Notes: generated from the sequence alone by a model not told the origin. DNA of 41,443 nucleotides from an uncultured Eubacteriales bacterium (GCA_900549955.1 URQH01000015.1:1-41443); one strand, 5' to 3'; counted from the stretch's first letter, positions 23,512 to 32,304 are shown. Numbers and translations: made by a program.

Positions 23512-23539
23512 GCCCGGCACGGCGCGCGCCGCGCCGGGC
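23512..23539. promoter_or_regulatory. 28-bp GC palindrome between the divergent NusG-II and methyltransferase genes
   Basis: Arms GCCCGGC (23512-23518) and GCCGGGC (23533-23539) enclose a fully palindromic 12-mer, CGGCGCGCGCCG (23520-23531), with a single A/C mismatch between. It lies in the leader of the NusG-II gene. It could be an operator or an mRNA hairpin. Confidence 0.45.
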
Positions 23540-23570
23540 GTGTCTATGATACCACATTCCGCGGCGGATG

Positions 23571-23579
23571 TGCTATACT
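23571..23579 (+). promoter_or_regulatory. extended -10 promoter of the methyltransferase gene
   Basis: TG-C-TATACT with the hexamer at 23574-23579. It ends 6 bases before the ATG at 23586. No convincing -35. Confidence 0.65.
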
Positions 23580-23585
23580 GTTGCC

Positions 23586-24257
23586 ATGGAACGGATCGAC
23601 GATCTGCAATACCGGGGGCTCGTGCTCCTGCAGGACGACGCGCTGCCGTGCTTCACGGAGGACGCGGTGCTGCTCGTGCGGTTTTTGCGCCTGCGCCCGG
23701 AGGACCGCGTGATCGACATCGGCTGCGGCACGGGCGTGCTCAGCGTGCTCGGGGCGGCGCACACCGGCGCGTCGTTTACGGGCATCGACATCCAGCCCGC
23801 GCTCGTGTCGCTCGCGGCGCGCTCGGCCGCGCTTAACGGGCAGGCGATCGCGTTTGAAACGCTGGATGCGCGCGACGCCCCGGCCCGCTTCGGGCACGGC
23901 GCGTTCAGCGCGGCCGTGTGCAACCCGCCGTATTGCAGCGCCGGGTCGCCCAGCCCGGACGGCGCGCGCGCCGCCGCCCGCCACGACGCCGGCGGCACGC
24001 TCGAAACGATGCTGCGCGCGGCGTTCCTGCTGCTCAAAAACGGCGGCCGGCTGTTCCTGTGCTATCCGGCGCGGGAGCTCGTGTCGATCGCCTGCGCCCT
24101 GCGCGCACACCGGCTGGAACCCAAGCGGCTCCGGCTCGTGGCGCAGACGGACGCGCACCCGCCGTATCTGGCGCTCCTCGAGGCGAAAAAGGACGCGCAT
24201 CCGGGCGTGGTCGTGGAACCGGCCCTGCTTTTGCATCCAAAAACAGAAAAAACATGA
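23586..24257 (+). CDS. class I SAM methyltransferase, tRNA1(Val) (adenine-N6) type (TrmN6-like)
   Basis: The product has 223 residues. FTEDAVLLVRFLRL leads into the SAM motif I VIDIGCGTGVLSVLGA (about residues 41-56) and FTGIDIQPALVSLAARSAALNG. The amino-methylating motif IV is AAVCNPPYCSAGS (about 113-125), the NPPY of N6-adenine methylases. The overall layout is that of YfiC/TrmN6, which methylates A37 of tRNA-Val. The start at 23586 sits directly behind the -10 box without a Shine-Dalgarno site, so translation is probably leaderless. An upstream in-frame ATG (23568) precedes the -10 box and cannot be used from this promoter. Confidence 0.88.
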   Translation: MERIDDLQYRGLVLLQDDALPCFTEDAVLLVRFLRLRPEDRVIDIGCGTGVLSVLGAAHTGASFTGIDIQPALVSLAARSAALNGQAIAFETLDARDAPARFGHGAFSAAVCNPPYCSAGSPSPDGARAAARHDAGGTLETMLRAAFLLLKNGGRLFLCYPARELVSIACALRAHRLEPKRLRLVAQTDAHPPYLALLEAKKDAHPGVVVEPALLLHPKTEKT

Positions 24258-24339
24258 ATCTCGGAAAAACGCGCATACTAACCTCCAAACCAATGCCGTG
24301 AACGCAAGAGCGGCAAATCAGTTAGGAGGATCTTTCAAC

Positions 24340-24816
24340 ATGTACAAAAAAGGTATGCTCGTGTTTGCCGCCGTGTTGCTTGCGGCCACCATCGTCGGCT
24401 GCCAGTGTAACGGCAACATGACCAATCCGATCCCCAGCCCGCTGCAGACCGCGCGCCCGACGGCTACCATGTCGCCGGACGTCTCGACCTCGCCCGACCT
24501 GTCCGCTTCGCCGGGCGTGAGCGGCAGCCCCAACCCGGATACCAGCCCGAACGGCACTGACGCGGCCGTGATCCCGGACTTTGAGGAGGGCAAGGAGGTC
24601 GAGGCTGACACGGTGCCGGAGATCGTGGACGCGATCAAGGCGGAGTTTGCAAACGGTGAAATCCAGTCCATCAAGCACGCCACGCAGGACGACCGGCAGG
24701 TCTATGCGGTAGAGATCAAGACCGGCTCCACGAGCGAGATCGTGTACGTCCTGCCGGATGGCACGCTCGTGGAGAGCAGCGCCGCGGGCAGCGGCACGGG
24801 CGGCACGAACGACTGA
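24340..24816 (+). CDS. hypothetical lipoprotein with Ser/Pro/Thr-rich spacer
   Basis: The product has 158 residues. MYKKG, a hydrophobic run and the lipobox TIVGC (lipidated Cys at residue 21) mark it as a lipoprotein. A flexible spacer rich in Ser, Thr, Asp and Pro (residues about 30-75) separates the membrane from a small C-terminal domain: TVPEIVDAIKAEFANGEI, VYAVEIKTGSTSEIVYVLP. This domain looks PepSY-like (helix then strands) but lacks a firm signature. GGAGGA is 9 bases before the ATG. It probably shares the transcript of the methyltransferase gene, and a terminator follows. Confidence 0.75.
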   Translation: MYKKGMLVFAAVLLAATIVGCQCNGNMTNPIPSPLQTARPTATMSPDVSTSPDLSASPGVSGSPNPDTSPNGTDAAVIPDFEEGKEVEADTVPEIVDAIKAEFANGEIQSIKHATQDDRQVYAVEIKTGSTSEIVYVLPDGTLVESSAAGSGTGGTND

Positions 24817-24851
24817 GCGCCGCTGCCGGCGGGGGTTCCCCCAAAAAAGGG

Positions 24852-24882
24852 AAAACGGCATGACGCGGCGTCGTGCCGTTTT
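24852..24882 (+). terminator. terminator after the lipoprotein gene
   Basis: AAAACGGCA (24852-24860) pairs with TGCCGTTTT (24874-24882), with an inner GACG/CGTC extension and loop CGG. The A-run before and T-run after could serve both strands. Confidence 0.75.
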
Positions 24883-24911
24883 GCCGTTTTTGGGGTGGGG
24901 GAAGCGGCGCG

Positions 24912-26018
24912 TCAGTCTGCGCCCGGCAGCAGCAGCGACAGGTCGCCGATGAGGCACTGCACCGCGTCCGGCGCCAGGTGGTAGAGGATCTGTGTCCCCT
25001 GCTTTTCGAGCGTGACCAGCCCCGCGCTCAACAGCGCGCTCATGTGGTGGGACACGGTCGCGGCCGACAGCCCGGTGAGCGCGGACAGCTCCTTGCCGTA
25101 ACGGGGCCGCTCGCGCAGCGTAAACAGGATGCGCAGGCGCTGCCGGTCGTCGAGGGCCTTGAGCGGGCGCAGCAGCCGTTCCGAGGCGTCCGCCTGCTGC
25201 CGGGCCGCCGTGTAGAGCTGCCAGAAGCAGCAGCCCACGTGTACCGTGAGCGGGTTTTCGGGGGAGGCGAGCTGTAGCGCGCTGAGCCCGCCCCAGGGGA
25301 AGGCCTGCGGAAACAGCTGCAGCCGCTCCCCGTCCAGGCGCAGGTGGCACAGCGCGTCCAGAGTCTCGCGCGGGCGGTCGCCCAGCGTTTCGCGCGTGAG
25401 GCGCATCGCCTCCGAAAAGGCCGGGCGCAGCGCGTCCAGATGGCGGCGGTATGCGCGCGCGGGCACGTCGAGCAGGCGCGCCACGTCCGACAGCGCCTCG
25501 TCCGTGTGCCGGAACAGCCACAGCGCCATCCAGCGCGCGGCGGGCGACAGGTCCGGCCGCGCCTCCAGCAGGCCGATCAGCGCGGCTTCGGTCGGCGGCA
25601 GCGCGTCGTCCGGCGGCTCGTCGTCGTCGGCTCCGGGCAGTGTTGCGAGGGCCAGGCGGAAGCGCATGCGCGCGTCCGGCGCGCCGTCGTGTTGCGACAG
25701 GTACAGCGCGAGGATGCGCCCGGGCGCCTCGTCCATGCCGGCGGCCGCATCGAAATAGCGTGCCATGGCCGCTTCGTCCGACGTCCTGGCCGCGGCCAGC
25801 ACGTCGGCCTGCACGCCGTCCAGCCGTGCGGCGAGCGTGCGCAGATCCGCTGTGACGTCCGCCGGCGGCGACAGCTTGCGGAGCATATCCTCCATCTGCG
25901 CGCCGGGCCGGGCCGGGCTCCCCTGCGCGCGCGCCTCCGAGAGCAGGTGCGCACAGTCCAGCAGGATCAGGGGTTCCGAATGGTAGCAGAGTTCCAGACG
26001 GCATGCCTCCTTTTGCAT
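24912..26018 (-). CDS. ArsR-type winged-helix regulator with a large N-terminal domain
   Basis: The product has 368 residues from the ATG at 26018. The DNA-binding part is at the C terminus: LKALDDRQRLRILFTLRERPRYGKELSALTGLSAATVSHHMSALLSAGLV (about residues 284-333), a clear ArsR wHTH with recognition helix SAATVSHHMSALL. The first 270 residues are mostly helical, Asp/Ala/Leu-rich and unlike small ArsR proteins; they may sense a ligand. The start is uncertain. The ATG sits at the expected transcription start without a ribosome binding site, while AAAGGAGG lies 8 bases before an in-frame CTG at codon 8. It follows the MFS gene and likely regulates it. Confidence 0.82.
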   Translation of the reverse strand: MQKEACRLELCYHSEPLILLDCAHLLSEARAQGSPARPGAQMEDMLRKLSPPADVTADLRTLAARLDGVQADVLAAARTSDEAAMARYFDAAAGMDEAPGRILALYLSQHDGAPDARMRFRLALATLPGADDDEPPDDALPPTEAALIGLLEARPDLSPAARWMALWLFRHTDEALSDVARLLDVPARAYRRHLDALRPAFSEAMRLTRETLGDRPRETLDALCHLRLDGERLQLFPQAFPWGGLSALQLASPENPLTVHVGCCFWQLYTAARQQADASERLLRPLKALDDRQRLRILFTLRERPRYGKELSALTGLSAATVSHHMSALLSAGLVTLEKQGTQILYHLAPDAVQCLIGDLSLLLPGAD

Positions 26019-26026
26019 TTTTTATC

Positions 26027-26056
26027 ATGATAGCACGGCGCCGTGCGGCGCGGCAA
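26027..26056 (-). promoter_or_regulatory. promoter of the ArsR-type gene
   Basis: On the minus strand TTGCCG (26051-26056), 18-bp spacer, extended -10 TGC-TATCAT (26027-26032), all within the 41-bp gap after the MFS gene. Confidence 0.62.
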
Positions 26057-26059
26057 GCG

Positions 26060-27292
26060 TCAAACCTCGCGAAAGCCCCGGCAACGCGTGACGAGCAGCA
26101 GCAGCGCGACCGATACGCCGGAGAGGCTGAGGAAGATGGCCGGCACCGGCATGGCGGTAGCCAGCGCTGTGCACAGCAGCGAGCACAGCGGCATGGTCGA
26201 GTTGAGTACGGCATTGGTCAGGCCGGCGGTGCGCGCCATGTAGCCGCTGTCCACGTGTTCAAGGAATGAGGCGGAGAAGGCGGCGTTCAACACGCCGCCG
26301 TCCACCCCCATGACCAGCATGCCGCACAACAGCCCCGCGATCCGGCCTGCCGTGCCGAGGTGCGGCAACAGTCCGAGCGCGCAGTAGACGGTCGCGCTGA
26401 GCAGACCGGCCGCGGCGATCAGCTTGCTGCGCGAAAAGCGGGCCTGCAGCCGCGGCAGCAGCAGGGAGCCGAGGCCCATGGCCGCCGTGAGCGCAATGCC
26501 GCAGGCGGAGAGCATTTCCGGGCCCATGCCGAGCGCGTCGGCCACGTATACGGTCTGGAACGTGGAAAACGGCGTGGCGGCAAAGTTCAAGAATGCGCCC
26601 ACGAGCATCAGCGCCCGGACGACCGGATGGCCGAGCGCATAGCGTGCGCCCGCCTGCAGGTCGGAAAGATAGCCCTGCAGGGTGGCCCTGGCCTCCGGCA
26701 GCGGTTCCTCATAGCGGATGAACGGCATGCACGCGGCGTAGAACAGGAAGGTGCCCGCGTCGATCAGCAGCGCCGCCGGCGAGCCGATCAGCGCGATCAG
26801 CCCGCCCGCGCACGCAAGGCCCACGAGCTCCGCCGCGCGGCTGATGCCCCCGCGCAGTGCCGCGCCGGCCGTATACAGCTCCGGCGGCAGCAGGAACTGG
26901 GACAGCGCGTTGCCGGCGGGCGACTCGATGGCCTCCACGATGGAGTTGAACAGCACCATGCCGATCAGCAGCCCCACGCTGAGCGCGTCCGACAGGAACA
27001 GCAGCGCCCCGGCGCACACGCAAAGGCCGCGCGCGGCGTTGCAAAGGGCGATGACCCGCGTCTTGCGCAGCCGCTCGCACACCGGCGCGACGAGCGGCTG
27101 CAGCAGCACGGTGGGCAGGAAATTGACGCTGAACACGAGCGCAATGAGCGCTGCGTCGCCCGTGATCTGGTAGACGAGCCAGGAAAAGGCGATCGCGTCC
27201 AGCGAGTCGCCAAAGCGGCTGACCGTGCCGGCCACGAGCGAGATCATGTAGTTGCGCTGGCGGAGCAGCGCGCGGTACCCATTGTTCGACAA
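26060..27292 (-). CDS. MFS transporter (probable drug/macrolide efflux type)
   Basis: The product has 410 residues and about 12 membrane segments. RNYMISLVAGTVSRFGDSLDAIAFSWLVYQITGD is the typical start of the Mef/TetV-like MFS exporters, with G-x-x-x-D-R-x-G-R replaced by the LVAPVCERLRKTRVIAL loop between segments 2 and 3. VGLLIGMVLFNSIVEAIESPAGNALSQFLLP is another conserved block. The start is a TTG at 27292, since AAGGAG is 11 bases upstream and no ATG is in frame there. It has its own promoter. The adjacent ArsR-type protein and repeated motif (27280, 27336) suggest induction by an exported compound; the substrate is not predictable. Confidence 0.87.
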   Translation of the reverse strand: MSNNGYRALLRQRNYMISLVAGTVSRFGDSLDAIAFSWLVYQITGDAALIALVFSVNFLPTVLLQPLVAPVCERLRKTRVIALCNAARGLCVCAGALLFLSDALSVGLLIGMVLFNSIVEAIESPAGNALSQFLLPPELYTAGAALRGGISRAAELVGLACAGGLIALIGSPAALLIDAGTFLFYAACMPFIRYEEPLPEARATLQGYLSDLQAGARYALGHPVVRALMLVGAFLNFAATPFSTFQTVYVADALGMGPEMLSACGIALTAAMGLGSLLLPRLQARFSRSKLIAAAGLLSATVYCALGLLPHLGTAGRIAGLLCGMLVMGVDGGVLNAAFSASFLEHVDSGYMARTAGLTNAVLNSTMPLCSLLCTALATAMPVPAIFLSLSGVSVALLLLVTRCRGFREV

Positions 27293-27347
27293 GCGTAAAA
27301 CAGCTCCTTTTACTGTCGTCACACGAAGGATACCACATTGTTCGACA
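27280..27347. promoter_or_regulatory. repeated 12-mer at the MFS promoter and start codon (possible operator pair)
   Basis: TGTCGAACAATG (minus strand) occurs twice, at 27336-27347 inside the -35/-10 spacer and at 27280-27291 next to the TTG start codon, 56 bp apart. The TGT-CGA-ACA part is nearly palindromic. Confidence 0.5.
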
Positions 27348-27355
27348 GATGTCAA
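27327..27355 (-). promoter_or_regulatory. promoter of the MFS gene
   Basis: On the minus strand TTGACA (27350-27355), 17-bp spacer, TATCCT (27327-27332). Confidence 0.8.
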
Positions 27356-27371
27356 TGCTTAAAGTTTGATG

Positions 27372-27399
27372 AAAATAAAAACCGCGCCGGCGGGCGCGG
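27372..27399 (-). terminator. terminator of the D-amino-acid transaminase gene
   Basis: On the minus strand CCGCGCC-CGCC-GGCGCGG is followed by TTTTTATTTTC. Confidence 0.82.
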
Positions 27400-27423
27400 C
27401 AGGGGCGTGCAGGACCGGCGGCG

Positions 27424-28278
27424 TCACCGGCGGCCGGCCTGGCCGACGGACTTCCAGAAAAAGTCGCGGAACAGCCGCTGCAGCCGCGCGGCGAGCGCGA
27501 GGTCGCGGCCGCAGACGGGCGTGCCGTCGATCTCGACGATGCGTACGCCGTGCACGCTCGTGCTCGTGATGAGCAGCTCGTCGGCGTCCATGGCCTCCTG
27601 CACGGTGAATGCCTCCTCAAACACGGGAATGCCGTTTTCCTGCGCCAGCTGGAGGAAATGGTTGCGCGTCACGCCGGGGATGATCTTCCCGTCGGCGGGC
27701 GCGGTGCGCACCGCGCCGTCCTTGAGCATGAGCAGGTTGGCGGCAGTGCACTCGGTCACCACGCCGCCGCGGTGCAAAATGGCGTCCTGGCAGCCCGCGT
27801 CGAGCGCCGCCTGCGAGGCCAGCACGCCGGGGAGCAGGTTGAGCGACTTGATCCAGCAGCCGTCCCAGCGCTGGTCGGGCAGCGTGATGACCTTGCGGGG
27901 CGTGTCGATGTCCGCCAGCTCGTAGTGATAGGCGAACACCAGCAGGTTGGGCGTGGCGCCCGGGGCAAAGGCGTGTACGCGGGGCGCAGTGCCGCGCGTC
28001 ACCTGGAAGTACATCTGGATCTCGTCCGCGTCGACGCGGCGGGCGCATTCCATGAGAATGTCGTACAGCTCCTGCCGCGGCATGGTGAACGGGATGCGGA
28101 GGGCGTCCAGGCTGTGGTACAGCCGGTCGAAGTGCTCGTCAATGGCAAACGGCACGTGCTGTTCCACGCGGATGGCCTCGTATGCGCCGTCTCCAAAGTA
28201 CATGCCACGGTCGCATGCGGGCACTTGCAGCTCCATCATGGGCGCAAACACGCCGTTGTAATAGCCAATGTTGTCCAT
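27424..28278 (-). CDS. dat: D-amino-acid transaminase (class IV aminotransferase)
   Basis: The product has 284 residues, the normal size. The PLP lysine is in CWIKSLNLLPGVLASQAA (about residues 144-161), matching the IKSLNLL motif of D-alanine aminotransferase. CDRGMYFGDGAYEAIRV (about 22-38) and VTECTAANLLML complete the active site. The enzyme interconverts D-alanine and D-glutamate, both wall precursors. AAAGGAA lies upstream of the ATG. Branched-chain aminotransferase and ADC lyase share the fold, but the FGDGAYE and IKSLNLL details favour D-AAT. It is monocistronic with its own terminator. Confidence 0.9.
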   Translation of the reverse strand: MDNIGYYNGVFAPMMELQVPACDRGMYFGDGAYEAIRVEQHVPFAIDEHFDRLYHSLDALRIPFTMPRQELYDILMECARRVDADEIQMYFQVTRGTAPRVHAFAPGATPNLLVFAYHYELADIDTPRKVITLPDQRWDGCWIKSLNLLPGVLASQAALDAGCQDAILHRGGVVTECTAANLLMLKDGAVRTAPADGKIIPGVTRNHFLQLAQENGIPVFEEAFTVQEAMDADELLITSTSVHGVRIVEIDGTPVCGRDLALAARLQRLFRDFFWKSVGQAGRR

Positions 28279-28295
28279 GAGTCGTTCCTTTCAAA

Positions 28296-28324
28296 TTGAC
28301 TTATTTCCGCTAATATTGTAGTAT
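28296..28324 (+). promoter_or_regulatory. possible promoter of the cohesin-like/DUF3048 operon
   Basis: TTGACT (28296-28301), 17-bp spacer, TAGTAT (28319-28324). The leader to the ATG at 28413 is about 80 nt. A promoter for dat in the opposite direction must also lie here but could not be placed. Confidence 0.5.
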
Positions 28325-28412
28325 ATACAGCAAGCGGAGGCAGGTATGCCATTGCCGTGTCGCAGTAGATACTACGACTATCATACACGCTTCGCTGGAG
28401 GGATGCAACCTT

Positions 28413-29173
<761 letters not shown>

Positions 29174-29177
<4 letters not shown>

Positions 29178-30292
29178 AAAAGATTTGGATCTTATTGGCG
29201 GCTTTGCTGGCGCTGGGCCTCGTGGCCTGTGGCGCGCCGGCGCAGGACGGTGGAACGGCGCCGGAGGCGACGGCCACCGCGATGGAACAGCAACTGGTTG
29301 TGATGGATACGGAAGAGCAGGAGACGCCCGAACCCGCGCCGACGCAGGAGCCTACGCCGGAGCCGAAGGTGGAGCGCTCCAACACGTCCGGCAAGGTGCT
29401 GGATGGGACGGAACGGTATCAGCCGGTCATCGTTTCCATTGAAAATGCAACCGGCGCGCGCCCGCAGACCGGGCTTATGAATGCGGACATCGTGTATGAA
29501 ACGCTCGTGGAGTCGAACATCACGCGCTTCCAGGCGCTGTTTTCGGACGATGTGCCGAGCTATGTCGGACCGGTGCGTTCGGCGCGCTACTATTGCGTCG
29601 ATCTGCAGCGCGAGTGGAACGGCATGTATGCGCACATTGGATATACGGGGCTTTCAGGGGCGTATGCGCGCAGCTGGAGCGACTGCGCCATCCACATCAG
29701 CGGCGGCGAATGGTTCTACCGCATCGAGCAGAAGGGCGTGTCGAACGAGCACACCATGTATCTGCACCTGCGGGACCTGATTGCAGACGAATACGGCGAC
29801 CATGTGCCAAACCGGGACGAGCGGTTCCTGTTTGACGAGGGCGTGACGTATGAGGGCGCGCAGCGCGTAAGCCGCGTGGAGGTGCCCTTCACGCAGAAGA
29901 CCGACATCTACTATACGTATGACGAGGCCACCGGGCGCATGCTCCGCTATCAGGACGGGGAGGCGTTCATGACCCGTACGCCCACTGAGGACGGCAAATA
30001 CGAGAGCGAGCAGGTGGCGGTGACCAACCTGATCATCCAGCATTGCGAGCACGGCTATGTGCCTGCGTCTGCCCAGCCGGGCGAGAACAAGGGCCGCCGC
30101 TCCATCGAGCTCACCGGCAGCGGCGCGTGCGAGTATATCGTCAACGGCCAGCTGCTGACGGGCACCTGGGAGCGGGAAACGCTGGACGACATTACGCGCT
30201 ATTATCTGGACGATGGCACGCTTGTGACGCTCGAGGCGGGCAATACCTGGATCGAGATCATTCCCGGCACGGCGGAGATCGTGGTTTCCTAA
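29174..30292 (+). CDS. DUF3048 domain lipoprotein (YerB-like)
   Basis: The product has 372 residues. The signal ends in the lipobox LVACG (Cys about residue 19). An acidic Thr/Pro/Glu spacer (TPEPAPTQEPTPEPK) follows. The DUF3048 domain begins YQPVIVSIENATGARPQTGLMNADIVYE (about residues 82-109) and includes RFQALFSDDVPSYVGPVRSARYY, both diagnostic of this family. The C-terminal DUF3048_C part contains NLIIQHCEHGYV and ERETLDDITRYYLDDG. B. subtilis YerB belongs to this family. Function is unknown; an extracytoplasmic role is certain from the lipobox. Its ATG overlaps the TGA of the cohesin-like gene (ATGA), so the pair is coupled. Confidence 0.93.
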
Positions 30293-30321
30293 GCGCGGGG
30301 CGCAATCTGATGAAAATGGAA

Positions 30322-30351
30322 ACGGCCGGAGGGCAGCTGCCCTCCGGCCGT
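30322..30351. terminator. palindromic hairpin between convergent DUF3048 and NagZ-like genes
   Basis: A perfect 14-bp stem (30322-30335 with 30338-30351) with a two-base loop, followed by only a weak TGCGTTTG. Probably a shared terminator. Confidence 0.65.
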
Positions 30352-30423
30352 GCGTTTGCGGCGTCCCCGCTTGCGTATGCCTGGCGCTCCCGTGCGCCTG
30401 CTGCCTGGCTGGCGCAGGCGCCG

Positions 30424-31707
30424 TCAGCCTTCCGAGGCCGCGGGCGACCAGCCGGTAACCTGCATCTTCTTTTGCAGGATGCGCGTCACGCTCTCGTCGA
30501 TGCGCGCTTCGCTCAGCGTGCCGTCGGCGGCCGCCTGATAGAGCGCCTCCATGATCTCGCGCTGCCAGCCGTGCTGCGGGCCGCAGAGGATCAGGTCGCC
30601 CCCGGCGAGCAGGAAGCGGACGGCAGCCTCGCCCGCGGCGCACTGCGCGGTCAGCCCGCCCATGCGGAAGTCGTCGCTCATGACGACGCCGTCAAATCCC
30701 AGCTCGTCGCGCAGCAGACCGGTCATGATGGCGGGCGACAGCGTGGCGATGTTGTCCGCGTCGAGCGCCGGGTAGAGGATGTGCGCCACGAGCACGACGT
30801 CCACCCCTGCGTCGACCGCAGCGGCAAAGGGTACCAGGTCATATCCGCGCAGCGACTCGGCGGATGCGTTGACGACCGGCGTGCTCTGGTGAGAATCGGC
30901 CGTCGTGCCGCCGTGCCCCGGGAAGTGTTTGGCCGTGGAGAGGCAACCGGCGTCGTGCAGCGCTTCGATGATGGCCGTGCCGATGTTGGATACCACGTCG
31001 GGGTCGCTGCTGATGATGCGCGTGCCGAGGAACGTGTCCATCGGGTCGGGCGCGACGTCCAGCACGGGCGCCAGGTTCATCTGGATGCCGGTGTCGAGCA
31101 GCGTGCGGCCAATTTTCAAAAACTGGTCGTAAGCGGCGTCGCGATCGTTGTTCCGGCCGAGCGTGCGCGCGGAGGACGGCCACTTGTCCCACGTAAAGCG
31201 CACGACCTCGCCGCCCTCCACGTCGATGCCGATGAGGAGCGGCGGCTCGCCGGTGCGCTGCGTCTGTAACCAGTCGGTCAGGCGTGCGGCGCGCGCAAAC
31301 CCGCCATCCGAAGTGCTGCGGTCAATGTTGGCGCCGTAGAGCACGACGTTGCCGACGCGATAGGTCTGGAGGATGTCCAAAAATTCGTCGCTCATGCTGC
31401 TCGTGCCGGAGCCGCCAAACATGACCAGCTGGCCGAGCTTTTCCTCGGTGGACATGCCGGCGATGTAGGCGGCGAGCCGGTCCGCTTCGGTGACGGGCGC
31501 AGGCGTGGGCGAAGGCGATGACGTGGGCGTCGGCGAGGGGGTGGCCGCCGGCGTGGGCGCTACAGTGGGCGCGGCGGAGAGCGTGGGGGGGGGCTGCGGC
31601 GCAATGGCGGGCGTGGACAACTTGCCCACCAGCCACACGGCGCCGCCAATGAGCAGGCCCGCAAGGCACAGCGTCAGGATCATCCATTTGAGCGATTTTT
31701 GCAACAT
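30424..31707 (-). CDS. glycoside hydrolase family 3 beta-N-acetylhexosaminidase (NagZ-type)
   Basis: The product has 427 residues. An N-terminal membrane segment (about residues 9-28) is followed by a Thr/Pro/Ser spacer (TPAATPSPTPTSSPSPTP, about 44-70). The GH3 barrel contains EKLGQLVMFG, PPLLIGIDVEGGEVVRF, and the NagZ motif CLSTAKHFPGHGG plus DSHQSTP (about 247-265), whose His serves as acid/base. The nucleophile Asp is in GVVMSDDFRMGGL (about 357-369). Such enzymes cleave GlcNAc from muropeptides. As an anchored outer-face protein it likely works in wall turnover. GGGGAAGTGG precedes the ATG. Longer in-frame starts are ruled out because they overlap the promoter. Confidence 0.92.
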   Translation of the reverse strand: MLQKSLKWMILTLCLAGLLIGGAVWLVGKLSTPAIAPQPPPTLSAAPTVAPTPAATPSPTPTSSPSPTPAPVTEADRLAAYIAGMSTEEKLGQLVMFGGSGTSSMSDEFLDILQTYRVGNVVLYGANIDRSTSDGGFARAARLTDWLQTQRTGEPPLLIGIDVEGGEVVRFTWDKWPSSARTLGRNNDRDAAYDQFLKIGRTLLDTGIQMNLAPVLDVAPDPMDTFLGTRIISSDPDVVSNIGTAIIEALHDAGCLSTAKHFPGHGGTTADSHQSTPVVNASAESLRGYDLVPFAAAVDAGVDVVLVAHILYPALDADNIATLSPAIMTGLLRDELGFDGVVMSDDFRMGGLTAQCAAGEAAVRFLLAGGDLILCGPQHGWQREIMEALYQAAADGTLSEARIDESVTRILQKKMQVTGWSPAASEG

Positions 31708-31771
31708 ATGTCCGCCACTTCCCCGATAGCCGGCGCCGCGCACATGGCCGGGCGCCGGCGGATGTGCAATT

Positions 31772-31800
31772 ATTATAAAAAAGAACGTCGCGTTTTTCAA
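31772..31800 (-). promoter_or_regulatory. promoter of the NagZ-like gene
   Basis: On the minus strand TTGAAA (31795-31800), 17-bp spacer, consensus TATAAT (31772-31777). Confidence 0.85.
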
Positions 31801-31973
31801 CTGTCAGTGCATGGAAGCCTGGGAGACGCGCCGGCATGCGGACGGTGGGGGCGTCGGCCGAAAAGCGTGCGGAGGCCGGGCAGACGGCGGACGGAAGGAC
31901 GTTTCGCGTTGGCGCGCCGGGGCCATGGCGGCGCATGGCGGCGACAACAATTTCGGTAGCGATGAAAAAACTC
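31801..31973. other. intergenic stretch without recognisable features
   Basis: Between the NagZ promoter and the tRNA promoter I see only GC-rich sequence with short overlapping ORFs that lack ribosome binding sites or family features. Confidence 0.6.
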
Positions 31974-32002
31974 TTGCCAAAAGCGCCTGCATGCTGTAAA
32001 AT
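31974..32002 (+). promoter_or_regulatory. promoter of tRNA-Val
   Basis: TTGCCA (31974-31979), 17-bp spacer, TAAAAT (31997-32002). The tRNA begins 10 bases later. Confidence 0.8.
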
Positions 32003-32012
32003 AAATGCGCTT

Positions 32013-32089
32013 GGGGATGTAGCCCAGCAGGTTAGAGCGCTTCGCTCACATCGAAGAGGTCGGGGGTTCGAGCCCCTCCATCCCCACCA
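32013..32089 (+). tRNA. tRNA-Val (anticodon CAC)
   Basis: A 77-nt cloverleaf with encoded CCA. The acceptor stem pairs GGGGATG with CATCCCC. The anticodon stem CTTCG/CGAAG encloses the loop CTCACAT, giving anticodon CAC, which reads GTG. The T arm is GGGGG-TTCGAGC-CCCTC with one G-T pair. The D stem (GCCC/GAGC) has a C-A mismatch at positions 12-23 where most tRNAs have U-A. A Val GTG reader fits the GC-rich codon use of this genome. Confidence 0.93.
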
Positions 32090-32097
32090 TCAATAAC

Positions 32098-32146
32098 GAC
32101 GAAAAGCCCTGAAAAGCTCCATTTTATTTGGGGCTTTTCGTCTTTT
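32098..32146 (+). terminator. terminator of tRNA-Val
   Basis: GACGAAAAGCCC (32098-32109) pairs with GGGCTTTTCGTC (32131-32142), followed by TTTT. Confidence 0.82.
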
Positions 32147-32268
32147 CCGTAATAAATGGCTTCATCGATTGTCCGGCCAATCAGAGCGCGTTTTTCGTGC
32201 CGGACTTCTTCTGTTCCCTGCCCGCGGCCTGTTTGCGCCCGCTGTTTTTCCCGCCCCGGTTTCCCTGT

Positions 32269-32304
32269 CCCCGTTTTTCCGGCGCGCCCGCCGGAAAAAC
32301 GGGG
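32269..32304. repeat. strong 16-bp inverted repeat upstream of the LRR gene promoters
   Basis: Arms 32269-32284 and 32289-32304 are perfectly complementary around CGCC. They begin CCCCGTTTTTCCGGCG. Outer flanks (CCCGCCC near 32250 and GGGCGGG near 32310) extend the fold imperfectly. It lies between the tRNA terminator and promoter P1. It is not followed by a T-run. Confidence 0.65.
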
